Of a DNA stretch of 64,000 nucleotides, positions 1 to 8,332 are shown piece by piece (positions within the stretch are counted from its first letter, which is position 1; each line of letters begins with the position of its first letter). This DNA is from Ravibacter sp037191015 (lineage in GTDB: Bacteria > Bacteroidota > Bacteroidia > Cytophagales > Spirosomataceae): positions 639,860-703,859 of the forward strand of contig JBBCKD010000027.1 in NCBI GenBank assembly GCA_037191015.1. Direction: 5' to 3'. The position numbers were made by a program, and so were the translations under genes. Below the pieces are notes generated by a model, which was given only the letters and a program-made list of their open reading frames with translations, ran no database searches and was not told where the DNA came from.

Positions 1-2134
1 ACGGGCAGCGCTTGTCGACCACAACCTGCTCCTGCAATTCAATGCGTCCGTCGGCGATTCCATAAAGGTCGGGGATCTCACTTTCCTGATTGCGGGCGCT
101 CTTCGCCAGGCGCCCGGGCAGACCGGCATCGTAGCTACCGTAGCGCCTATTGTCTATATCCCCCTCAGATACCTGCCCGAAACAGGGCTGGACAAAAAAG
201 GCTCCAGGATCAACTACCGGTATTTTGTCCGGCTGGAACAGCCCGGCATGTCGGGAGAAGTGGCGGAAGCACTGAAGAAAAAGTGGGCCCACGACGACAT
301 CAGTATCCGCACTATTGAAGATCAGAAGGCCAGTACCGGGAGGCTATTTACGAATCTCACCGGGTTTCTGGGACTGGCAGGCTTTGTAGCGCTGCTGCTG
401 GGCTGTATCGGGGTAGCCAGCTCGGTCCATCTTTATATTAAGGAAAAATTCAGTTCGATAGCTATCCTCCGGTGCCTGGGCGTTACTTCAGCGCAGGCAT
501 TTCTTATTTTCCTGATCCAGATAGGGCTTATCGGCCTGGTAGGGTCTGTGATCGGCGCCGTAGCCGGTTCTTTTTTTCAAAAATTCCTTCCTGTTCTCGT
601 AGCCGATTTCCTGCCTTTTAAATTATCCCCTTCCATATCTCCGTTTGCCGTGCTGCAGGGAATTGCGCTCGGGGTTATCGTTTCGCTGCTGTTTTCCCTG
701 GGATCTCTGATCGGCATCAGGAGCATTGCTCCCCTGAATGTTTTCAGGATCCAGGTAGCAGAAAACGGGCAAAGCCGCGATCCGTTGAAATGGATGATCT
801 ATGCCTGTATTGTACTTTTTATAGTATTATTCAGTTATCTGCAGCTCAGAAACTGGCGTTCCGCCCTGATCTTTTCCGGTGGGATACTGGCTGCTTTCCT
901 TTTCCTGGCGGGTTTTGCAAAGCTGGTCATCGTGCTTGTCCGGAGGTTTTTCCCCGCCCGCTGGGGCTTCGTTCCCCGCCAGGGACTTTCCAATCTCTTC
1001 CGGCCCAACAACCAGACGCTTACGATGATGATCGCGCTTGGACTGGGCACCATGCTGATCACGACCCTGCTACTTTCCCGGAATATCCTGCTGGGCCAGA
1101 TCAACAGCCAGGTCAGGAACGAGGCTGACAGGCCCAACATGGTCTTGTTTGATATCCAGGATCACCAGTTAAACGAGATCGAAGGTTTCATAGGCGAATC
1201 GGATCTTCCGCTGATCCAGTCAGTTCCCATTGTCAATATGCGGCTGGCGGGCGTCAACGGGTACGACTACCTGCAGGCCCGGGAAGACTCCAGCGATATA
1301 CGGTCAGGGCTTTTTAGCCGGGAGTACCGCGTTACCTACCGTGATTCTGTTTCCGATTCGGAAAAAATAACTTCCGGGAAATGGGTCGGCAGCTATGACC
1401 GTGCCGACGGCCTGGTCCCGGTATCCCTAGAAGAAGGGTTTGCGCAGCGGAACCGGCTGAAGCTGGGTGATACGCTGACCTTTAATGTCCAGGGGCTGCC
1501 GGTCGAAACTTATATCGCCAGCTTCAGGGAAGTGGACTGGCGGGGAATGCAAACCAATTTCATCCTGGTTTTTCCAAACGGGATATTGGAGAAAGCGCCC
1601 AAATTTCATGTATTAACCACCTATCTTTCCTCGCTTGAAAAGTCGGCGAAATTTCAGCAGGAGCTTGTAAGCCGCTATCCCAATATCAGTATCGTCGATC
1701 TCAATCTTATTCTCCAGACCCTTGACAAAGTTGCCTCGAAGGTAGGGTTTGTTATCCGCTTCATGGCGCTTTTAAGCGTGCTGAGCGGCCTCATCGTACT
1801 GCTCGGCGCAGTAGTGGTCAGCAAATACCAGCGCATCAGGGAAAGTGTGCTCCTGCGAACGCTGGGTGCGAGCCGGAGCCAGATCTTATGGATAACCGGG
1901 CTCGAGTATTTTTATCTTGGATTGCTTTCCTCCGTAACCGGTATTTCGCTTGCGCTTTTAGCAGCGTGGTCACTGGCCCGGTTCAGCTTCAATTCCGAAT
2001 TCACGATCAGCTGGATCCCGTTGCTGGGAGCTCTCCTGGGGATAACCCTTCTCACGATCGTCATCGGGCTGGTCAACAGCCGGGACGTAGTTTCCCGGTC
2101 GCCTCTCGACGTGCTCCGGCAGGAAAACGGGTGA
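1..2134 (+). CDS. FtsX-like ABC transporter permease, YbbP type (5' end outside window)
   Basis: Inner-membrane permease subunit of an ABC exporter of the MacB/FtsX superfamily, closest in architecture to YbbP, whose partner ATPase (YbbA type) would lie upstream of the window. The frame is open from base 2, so the start is missing; about 710 residues are visible. A soluble extracytoplasmic stretch comes first. It is followed by a four-helix FtsX core (roughly bases 340-760, with a conserved 'LRCLGVT' turn), two further hydrophobic segments, a second extracytoplasmic domain, and a C-terminal FtsX core (about 1750-2080, with the matching 'LRTLGAS' turn). Two FtsX repeats in one chain are typical of YbbP and not of MacB. 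Substrate unknown; lipid or lipoprotein handling is the family expectation, not shown here. Confidence 0.85.
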   Translation, partial: RAALVDHNLLLQFNASVGDSIKVGDLTFLIAGALRQAPGQTGIVATVAPIVYIPLRYLPETGLDKKGSRINYRYFVRLEQPGMSGEVAEALKKKWAHDDISIRTIEDQKASTGRLFTNLTGFLGLAGFVALLLGCIGVASSVHLYIKEKFSSIAILRCLGVTSAQAFLIFLIQIGLIGLVGSVIGAVAGSFFQKFLPVLVADFLPFKLSPSISPFAVLQGIALGVIVSLLFSLGSLIGIRSIAPLNVFRIQVAENGQSRDPLKWMIYACIVLFIVLFSYLQLRNWRSALIFSGGILAAFLFLAGFAKLVIVLVRRFFPARWGFVPRQGLSNLFRPNNQTLTMMIALGLGTMLITTLLLSRNILLGQINSQVRNEADRPNMVLFDIQDHQLNEIEGFIGESDLPLIQSVPIVNMRLAGVNGYDYLQAREDSSDIRSGLFSREYRVTYRDSVSDSEKITSGKWVGSYDRADGLVPVSLEEGFAQRNRLKLGDTLTFNVQGLPVETYIASFREVDWRGMQTNFILVFPNGILEKAPKFHVLTTYLSSLEKSAKFQQELVSRYPNISIVDLNLILQTLDKVASKVGFVIRFMALLSVLSGLIVLLGAVVVSKYQRIRESVLLRTLGASRSQILWITGLEYFYLGLLSSVTGISLALLAAWSLARFSFNSEFTISWIPLLGALLGITLLTIVIGLVNSRDVVSRSPLDVLRQENG

Positions 2135-2163
2135 TGCCCGGGTATGACCAGCCCCCTAACAAA

Positions 2164-3216
2164 TCACGGAGCTTTCTGTCCCAGGGTGCTCCAGCTCCTG
2201 GTTTTCCCGGTAGCAATGTCTTTCTCCAGAAGCCATGCCCTGACCTCCGAAAATTCCTTTTCCATCATCCGCCTGCTTTTTTTTATCCCCAGCACGCTTA
2301 CTGCCGTCGCCAATGCATCCGCCCGGGTACCTGTCGGAGCAATAATAGTCGATCGTACCTCCCTGGTGAGCCCTACTCCCGTCTTAGGATTTACGATATG
2401 CGAGTACCTCTTCCCCTTGTGCTCAATATAACGATAGGTAGCCCCCGAAGTGGCTACCCCGCAATCAGATATGACAATTACTTCGTCGGATTCATTTACC
2501 GCACCTGAAGACACCGAAATCTTCCACCCCTTCTCCCCCGGCGGAGGAGAAGATAAAGCCAGATCCCCTCCGGCATCGACCAGGGCCGACAAGATTCCCA
2601 TTGATTTCAGAACCCGTATTCCCTCGTCTGCGGCAAATCCTTTTCCTATCCCGCCCAAATCTATCCGCATACCGGGTTTCTTCAGCTTCACCAGCCGGTT
2701 TTTCCGGTCTATGTCCATTAAACCGTATCCGCTGTTTTTCAGTGCGCTACGGATATCTCCCGGATCAGGAAAGCGATTTAACCTTGAAGCACGCCTCCAT
2801 ACCTGCGTAACAGCGCCGATCGTCACATCAAACGCCCCGTTCGTCTTCCTGCTCAATACCTGCGCGCTGTCCAGTATAGCAAATAGCTTATCTCCCGGTC
2901 TTACCCAGTAGCCGCTACCCGAAAGTGCGGAAAGACGGTTCACTTCCGATCCGTCAAGGTAATCGCTCATGACCTCGTTCAGTTTCCCGAGATGTGCGAA
3001 TACGGCCTTTGCGGCAGTAACGGCAGCCGAATCGTCAGGGGCGTAGAAAACCAGCCTGAACTGCGAGCCCATCAGCGGTTTGGCAAATTCGAATTTTTTG
3101 TCCTGCGCAAAAAGAAAAGCGGGCAGGCACAAAAAAATTAACAGAATATTTATATTTGAGTAAATATACCGAGGGCACGAAGGTTGAACGATCCCGGTCG
3201 CCTTCATTTGTTTCAC
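2164..3216 (-). CDS. apbE: FAD:protein FMN transferase (ApbE family)
   Basis: Extracytoplasmic flavin transferase that attaches FMN to a Thr of proteins such as NqrB/NqrC or RnfG. At 350 residues it has the usual length. A hydrophobic segment at residues 23-37 ending in Ala-Gln looks like a signal peptide, with an unusually long polar lead. It is followed by 'MGSQF', the 'DAGGD' metal/FAD motif near residue 215 and 'HIVNPKTG' near 272, all family hallmarks. Two in-frame ATGs (3216 and 3207) are possible starts. It runs convergently to the ABC permease and divergently from a small membrane protein 15 bp away. No flavoprotein target gene is present in the window. Confidence 0.9.
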   Translation of the reverse strand: MKQMKATGIVQPSCPRYIYSNINILLIFLCLPAFLFAQDKKFEFAKPLMGSQFRLVFYAPDDSAAVTAAKAVFAHLGKLNEVMSDYLDGSEVNRLSALSGSGYWVRPGDKLFAILDSAQVLSRKTNGAFDVTIGAVTQVWRRASRLNRFPDPGDIRSALKNSGYGLMDIDRKNRLVKLKKPGMRIDLGGIGKGFAADEGIRVLKSMGILSALVDAGGDLALSSPPPGEKGWKISVSSGAVNESDEVIVISDCGVATSGATYRYIEHKGKRYSHIVNPKTGVGLTREVRSTIIAPTGTRADALATAVSVLGIKKSRRMMEKEFSEVRAWLLEKDIATGKTRSWSTLGQKAP

Positions 3217-3231
3217 TAAACCAGCTTTTTA

Positions 3232-3417
3232 TTGAACATAAAAAGTAGATATGCGATTCTGCTCATTATACTGGGCTCGCTTACGATCTTATTCGGCGCG
3301 GCGTTGAAAGCGGAAGACAGCATGTACACCAACCTCCTGTTCATTTCAGGCCTGTTGATCAACTTTATCGGCGCTATCGTACTGGTGATCAACATGTATC
3401 ACAAGCGCCGTAACTAG
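3232..3417 (+). CDS. small two-helix membrane protein
   Basis: A 61-residue protein beginning with TTG, with two hydrophobic segments (about residues 8-26 and 33-54) separated by a short acidic loop and ending in a basic tail. It faintly recalls the N-terminal hairpin of GldL, but this is a visual resemblance only. The reading frame overlaps the 3' end of aroC by four bases on the opposite strand. Neither an ATG nor a clear promoter supports the start. Function unknown. It could be a chance frame, but the sequence has a clean membrane-hairpin pattern. Confidence 0.5.
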   Translation: MNIKSRYAILLIILGSLTILFGAALKAEDSMYTNLLFISGLLINFIGAIVLVINMYHKRRN

Positions 3418-4496
3418 GCTATCTTCGACGTTTTATTCCTCAGGTAGAAATCTGCCAGTACCAACGCGGCCATTGCCTCTACTATGGGAACAGCCCGCGG
3501 CACAACGCAGGGATCGTGCCTTCCCTTGCCGGATACTACCACCGTTTCTCCCGCTTTATTAAGGCTGTCCTGGTCCTGCATGATCGTAGCGACAGGCTTA
3601 AACGCTACCCGGAAGTAAATATCCTCCCCGTTTGAAATACCTCCCTGGATACCGCCTGAAAAGTTGGTCCTGGTCCTTATTGCGCCTTGCTCATCCTGGT
3701 AAAATGCGTCGTTGTGAGCCGATCCCAGCATCTCTACGCCGTCAAACCCGCTACCATACTCAAAACCCTTTACCGCATTAATGCTCAGCATGGCTTTTCC
3801 CAATTCAGCATGAAGCTTATCGAATACAGGTTCTCCCCATCCTGCGGGAACCCCTTTGGCTACACAAAAAACTACTCCTCCTACCGAATCCCCTTTTTTT
3901 CTTACACTATCTATAAAATCGAACATCTCGCCGGCTACCCGGGGATCTGCGCATCTTACAGCATTGTTCTCGGCTTCCGACAGGTCCAGCTCCGTGTACG
4001 GCCTGCTTACCCTGATAGGCCCGACCTGCGAAACAAAAGCAGAGATTGAAACACCCAGCTCCTGCAGCATCAGCTTTGCCACGGCTCCGGCAGCCACCCG
4101 GGCTGCAGTTTCGCGTGCGGAGCTCCTGCCCCCTCCTCTGTAGTCACGTATACCATACTTCTTTTCATAGGTAAAATCAGCATGGGAAGGGCGGAACCTA
4201 TCGGCGATATGCGCATAATCCTTCGAGCGCTGATCTTCATTGCGGATCAGCAGGGCGATCGGCGCCCCGGTGGTAACCCCTTCGAATACACCGGAAAGCA
4301 CCTCAAATTCATCGGCCTCCTTTCTCTGGGTAGTTATCCTGGACTGCCCCGGCTTTCTTCGCGTCAGCTCGTTCTGAATAAATGCCGGATCAAAAGTGAC
4401 CCCGGCAGGGCAACCGTCTATCACGACCCCTATACCTGCTCCGTGCGATTCCCCGAAAGTGGATATGCTGAATATTTTCCCGTAGATACTACCCAT
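3414..4496 (-). CDS. aroC: chorismate synthase
   Basis: Converts 5-enolpyruvylshikimate 3-phosphate to chorismate using reduced FMN, the last shikimate-pathway step. 360 residues, full length. 'GESHGAG' at residues 15-21, 'RPSHAD' near 102, the Arg-rich 'GGGRSSARETA' segment near 121 and 'GGIQGGISNG' near 280 are the family signatures and all are intact. Its product feeds the isochorismate synthase encoded at 56.3-57.5 kb, although the genes are far apart. It is monocistronic as far as can be seen. Confidence 0.97.
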   Translation of the reverse strand: MGSIYGKIFSISTFGESHGAGIGVVIDGCPAGVTFDPAFIQNELTRRKPGQSRITTQRKEADEFEVLSGVFEGVTTGAPIALLIRNEDQRSKDYAHIADRFRPSHADFTYEKKYGIRDYRGGGRSSARETAARVAAGAVAKLMLQELGVSISAFVSQVGPIRVSRPYTELDLSEAENNAVRCADPRVAGEMFDFIDSVRKKGDSVGGVVFCVAKGVPAGWGEPVFDKLHAELGKAMLSINAVKGFEYGSGFDGVEMLGSAHNDAFYQDEQGAIRTRTNFSGGIQGGISNGEDIYFRVAFKPVATIMQDQDSLNKAGETVVVSGKGRHDPCVVPRAVPIVEAMAALVLADFYLRNKTSKIA

Positions 4497-4572
4497 TTGT
4501 ATAATAAAAACTTTATAATCCCTGTGTCCCCGTTTTAAAAAAAGGGCCTGTTGCAGCCGGTTGCGGACCGTA

Positions 4573-5967
4573 TTACTTCCGGAATACCCAAAGCACCGAC
4601 AGCAGCATCAAAATTACCACAACGTTCATTACAATCCGAAAAATACCACCATAATTACGTTGTACCGCTTCTGAATCGAGCTGTTCCAGGTTCGCATACA
4701 GCCGGTTCTCCCCTATGGGCGCCACCGACTCGGCAACCGCCCCTCCGGCGCCCGAAACCTCTATCGTCCGTCCCGAACGGAGCGTGTCGTAAACCTCCCG
4801 GACAGGATCGAAAAATATCCATTGAAAATAACCTTTCAGGGGGAATAAGCCTTTTTGCCGGGGCACCAGCGTATATTCGAAAGTTTTATTGCCGCTTACC
4901 GTCCTCAGGTCTGCCTTAAGCGCTTGGTTTACTTCGGGCGGATAAAATTCAAAAGTCTGTACAGGTATCGTGGCAGGGGCCGGTATGGCTGCTATGTTTC
5001 CCTGGCCGGATATTCCGAATTTATATCTGAACGGCTGCCCGACACCGATCCGGGTCGCCGATAATGATTCCACCAGGTCGTAGCTGCCTACCGCCACGAT
5101 GTCGCGGCGCGGGTGGGGAGGCAGGTTCCTGACCTCTACGGATAACGACCGGGAATAGAAAGTACGGACGGCCGCCCCGTTTTCCCCCATATTCATTTTT
5201 AAGGATATGGAAGGGAAGTTCACGTCCTTCTGTATAAAAGGGAAAAAGACAGACTGGTAAAGCCGGTATTCGGTATAGTCCCTTCCGCGCAGCGTGATAG
5301 ACCGCGGGACGATCTCATCGATCCATGTATTTTCCTCCCAGCAGCCGTCGGGCTTCAATTGCCTGGTTATTTCCTTCAGCTGGTTATCCAGGTCATAAAA
5401 CTCCATCGACAACCTCACATCCTTCGCCACGAAAAGCGAAAGGTAAAGCCCGAAACCTTCCCTGAGATACACGCTGTTTTTACTTGGGCGGACTGTAAGA
5501 AATACGTCTTCCTTCTCCAGGTGATCGGACAGTTCGGCATCAAGGTTCTGAAGCGCTTCGAGCTCCCGGACTGAAACGGAATCCCCCCGGTCATTTTTTG
5601 CCCGCAGCACCAGCGCCGGCACTGCGTAACGGGATCCGTTCACCGTCACTTCGCTGGCCGGTATCTCCAGGTGATCGAGTGAAAAAAAATACTGCTGGAC
5701 AATTACTTCCTGCGGAACCTGGCCTTCTTCCGCCCCTGCGGAACTCCTGAGCCGCGTAGAGCTCCCTTTCTCCAGGCCGCGCAGATCAGGAAAAACCACT
5801 TCCGAACGATCCTGCGGATTCCTGACCAGCACTTTGATCTCGAACGGCTGGCCGCTCAGGAGCTCCGTCTCCCCCACCTCTACCCGCACCTCCGGGACCT
5901 GAGCGAAAGCCGGAGCAGCCAGGAGAAAAATATTCAATAAAAAATTTAAATATCTATATAATTTCAT
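4573..5967 (-). CDS. BatD-like (oxygen tolerance) membrane protein
   Basis: 464 residues: signal peptide (residues 1-22, ending Ala-Phe-Ala-Gln), an extracytoplasmic region of Ig-like beta modules beginning 'VRVEVGETELLSGQPFEI', and one C-terminal membrane helix ending in a short 'FRK' tail. This is the layout of BatD from the Bacteroides aerotolerance (bat) operon. It is shorter than many BatD proteins. No MoxR ATPase, BatA/B (VWA) or BatC/E genes are next to it, so it is an orphan or second copy. A weak TA-rich region lies upstream (5968-6010). Biochemical role unknown even in the family. Confidence 0.75.
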   Translation of the reverse strand: MKLYRYLNFLLNIFLLAAPAFAQVPEVRVEVGETELLSGQPFEIKVLVRNPQDRSEVVFPDLRGLEKGSSTRLRSSAGAEEGQVPQEVIVQQYFFSLDHLEIPASEVTVNGSRYAVPALVLRAKNDRGDSVSVRELEALQNLDAELSDHLEKEDVFLTVRPSKNSVYLREGFGLYLSLFVAKDVRLSMEFYDLDNQLKEITRQLKPDGCWEENTWIDEIVPRSITLRGRDYTEYRLYQSVFFPFIQKDVNFPSISLKMNMGENGAAVRTFYSRSLSVEVRNLPPHPRRDIVAVGSYDLVESLSATRIGVGQPFRYKFGISGQGNIAAIPAPATIPVQTFEFYPPEVNQALKADLRTVSGNKTFEYTLVPRQKGLFPLKGYFQWIFFDPVREVYDTLRSGRTIEVSGAGGAVAESVAPIGENRLYANLEQLDSEAVQRNYGGIFRIVMNVVVILMLLSVLWVFRK

Positions 5968-6087
5968 TTATATTTACTAAGACATACAATAAGAGATTAT
6001 ACCTCTTAGTTATTTTAATACGATGTTATTTACAACGTTATTTCTGATTTCAAAACCTTTGTCCGAACTATTAAACTCTGAAAGGCT

Positions 6088-6294
6088 ATGGCTTCTATGC
6101 TGGAATACATTAAGATAATCCTTCAAAAAGTTAGTTTTGACCATCGTTTATTTGAAAAAGAGCTACGTAAGGCTATCCGGATGTTGATGCCGGAAGAAAT
6201 AAAGAAACTGAAGTTATGGTGTTATGAAAGGTTCAGTTCCAACCATCAACCCATTCTGGACAGAGTATTTTTGTTAAGGGCCTCTGTATCCTGA
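6088..6294 (+). CDS. small conserved hypothetical protein
   Basis: 68 residues starting at an ATG, amphipathic and basic, with the core 'FEKELRKAIRML' followed by a 'WCYERF' motif. I recall similar short proteins with this helix and WCYERF-type motif from other Bacteroidota, but no function is known to me. It stands alone on its strand between batD and prfA. A strong Rho-independent terminator 26 bp downstream supports it as a real transcription unit. Confidence 0.6.
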   Translation: MASMLEYIKIILQKVSFDHRLFEKELRKAIRMLMPEEIKKLKLWCYERFSSNHQPILDRVFLLRASVS

Positions 6295-6319
6295 GAGAGC
6301 TGGCTTACCGTCGATGCCG

Positions 6320-6352
6320 GAGGCTGCTTTTGGGCAGCCTCATCGTTTTTCT
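6320..6352 (+). terminator. Rho-independent terminator of the small gene at 6088
   Basis: Perfect 8-bp GC-rich stem (6320-6327 with 6334-6341, sequence gaggctgc/gcagcctc), six-base loop, then a T run at 6345-6349. The T run is only on the + strand, so it serves the 68-codon gene and not prfA, which approaches from the other side. Confidence 0.85.
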
Positions 6353-6366
6353 GACTGTGCAATATT

Positions 6367-7449
6367 TCAGAGGGCTTCACCCTCTTTCATTTTTTCCGCG
6401 TTTTCCGCAATCCGCAATTGTTCTATAAAATCGCCTATATCTCCTTCCATTACGGCAGGAAGGTTGTAGACGGTATACCCGATGCGATGATCGGTCACCC
6501 TGCTTTGCGGGTAATTATAGGTCCTGATCTTATCCGAACGGTCCCCGCTTCCTACCATCGTTTTCCTCTGTGAGCTGATGGCTTCGTCACGTTTCCGCAA
6601 CTCGATTTCATACAGCCGCGACCGCAGCACCCCCAACGCCCTTTCCTTATTTTTGAGCTGGGAACGTTCATCCTGGCAGCTCACCACGAGACCGGAAGGA
6701 ATGTGGGTAAGCCGTATGGCCGAATAGGTGGTGTTTACCGACTGCCCGCCCGCACCCGACGACTGGAAAGTGTCCACACGTATATCGTTCATGTTCAAAT
6801 CTATATCGACCTCCTCAGCCTCCGGCAAAACCGCTACGCTGGCAGCAGAAGTATGTACCCGCCCCTGCGATTCGGTAACAGGGACCCGCTGAACCCGGTG
6901 CACCCCCGATTCAAACTTCAGCTTGCCGTACACATCATCTCCCTCTACCTTGCAGACGATCTCCTTATACCCGCCGGTAGTCCCTTCCGTATAGTCGAGC
7001 ACAGAAAGCCTCCAGCCCATCCGCTCGATGTACCGCTGGTACATCCTGAAAAGATCTCCCGCAAAAATTGCAGCCTCATCACCGCCTGTACCGCCCCTGA
7101 CTTCCAGGATAATATTCCGGCTGTCGTTAGGGTCTTTCGGTATCAGCAGCTCCTTTATCGTCGCTTCAACCTCCTCCAGTTTCGGAGTCAGTTCATTCAA
7201 TTCCTCCTTGGCCATCTCCCGCAGATCCTCATCCTTCTCATTGGCTATCAGCTCCTTTGCCCCTCCAATATCGGACGTCAGCTTGCGGAACAGCTTAAAC
7301 TGGTCGTTTATCTTTTCCAGGTCTTTATACTCCTTGCTTAGCTTGGAATAGCGCTTTGAATCCGAAACTACTTCCGGCTGCATGATCTGCTGACTAACTT
7401 CTTCAAAACGCTCGCTCAGCGCCTCCAGCTTATTAATAAAACTACTCAT
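6367..7449 (-). CDS. prfA: peptide chain release factor 1
   Basis: Class I release factor that reads UAA and UAG and triggers peptidyl-tRNA hydrolysis. 360 residues, standard length. Visible signatures are the stop-codon recognition tripeptide region 'RVPVTESQGR' (PVT in place of E. coli PAT) and the universally conserved GGQ in 'GAGGQSVNTT', followed by 'QDERSQLKNK'. The N-terminal domain is a helical coil. A -7 element lies about 60 bp upstream of the ATG. Confidence 0.97.
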   Translation of the reverse strand: MSSFINKLEALSERFEEVSQQIMQPEVVSDSKRYSKLSKEYKDLEKINDQFKLFRKLTSDIGGAKELIANEKDEDLREMAKEELNELTPKLEEVEATIKELLIPKDPNDSRNIILEVRGGTGGDEAAIFAGDLFRMYQRYIERMGWRLSVLDYTEGTTGGYKEIVCKVEGDDVYGKLKFESGVHRVQRVPVTESQGRVHTSAASVAVLPEAEEVDIDLNMNDIRVDTFQSSGAGGQSVNTTYSAIRLTHIPSGLVVSCQDERSQLKNKERALGVLRSRLYEIELRKRDEAISSQRKTMVGSGDRSDKIRTYNYPQSRVTDHRIGYTVYNLPAVMEGDIGDFIEQLRIAENAEKMKEGEAL

Positions 7450-7507
7450 ATATGGATTTCCTGCCGGCTAGGGCAGTTTCTTTAGCACCGCTTGTCTTTT
7501 AGGTCCG

Positions 7508-7515
7508 CAAAGTTA
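7508..7515 (-). promoter_or_regulatory. -7 promoter element of prfA
   Basis: On the - strand the octamer reads TAACTTTG, a perfect match to the Bacteroidota -7 consensus TAnnTTTG, about 60 bp before the prfA start. No clear -33 TTTG lies at the usual distance. Confidence 0.55.
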
Positions 7516-7675
7516 CGAATTTTCATAAAATTACGGCTGCTGCCATTCTTCAACAGGTTCGGGTAAACGGCGTATCCGAACTTTGAAGGCGGTGTTTTCG
7601 TTACCCTACCTGAAGCCCTGATCTTTTCGGGGATAAAATTCCACTGACTATAAACACAATCGCTGTTCCGGCGGC

Positions 7676-8332
7676 ATGACCATGCTTATCTCCGATAATC
7701 CGCAAAAAATTATTCCCGTCAACCTGCCGGTAAGCCACCTGATAGCCCGGTATATCAAAAATCCCCGGCCGGTCGTTTCTCTATACGGCAAAGTGCTTGT
7801 TCTTACTGCTGCGCTACTGCTGTACGGGTGCGGTTCAAATGAAAGGGTCGAAAACTCGGGCGCACTTTCGTCCGAAATCAAATCTGCAAAAATTAAACGG
7901 GTCACAGACGCCGAGCTAACCTCCGCGCTGCATGCTGCCGGGCAAAAAATCGCCGCGGAAGCTACTAAGTCCCTGGAAAAAGACCCGGCGTTGGACAAAA
8001 GTTGCGATTCGCCCGGTAATTTCAGTACGATCGGGGAGATAAAACTCAGGACAGGCTCTGAAATCGGGCTTCTGTTTGCAAAAGACACTTCTGATTCCCG
8101 GCTTTTTCCCAAGGAAACCGACCTTCTGAAAGCATATGCATACCAGGCGCGGATCGGTTCAGGGCTGGAAGATAACCTTCAGAAAATAAACGACACCCTC
8201 ACGGTTTACTACGCACCCGTCGATTCAGGCAGCGTGATATTTAAAAAGTGCGGGGAAGCGGCCGGCTCTCCTTTTGTGCTCTGGCGCATCGCTCTCAACC
8301 GGAAAGAGGTTATTCAAAGCCTGGATAAATAA
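7676..8332 (+). CDS. hypothetical lipoprotein
   Basis: 218 residues with a hydrophobic stretch ending in a lipobox 'LLLYGC' whose Cys is residue 52 if the first ATG is used. The long polar lead suggests the true start may lie further in, but no ATG is available there. The mature part is soluble and charged, with a conserved-looking 'KSCDSPGNFSTIGEIKL' region and further Cys residues. There is a faint similarity in pattern to DUF3365-type periplasmic domains, not firm enough to name. The 3' end overlaps xylB by 19 bp in convergent orientation. Confidence 0.6.
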   Translation: MTMLISDNPQKIIPVNLPVSHLIARYIKNPRPVVSLYGKVLVLTAALLLYGCGSNERVENSGALSSEIKSAKIKRVTDAELTSALHAAGQKIAAEATKSLEKDPALDKSCDSPGNFSTIGEIKLRTGSEIGLLFAKDTSDSRLFPKETDLLKAYAYQARIGSGLEDNLQKINDTLTVYYAPVDSGSVIFKKCGEAAGSPFVLWRIALNRKEVIQSLDK

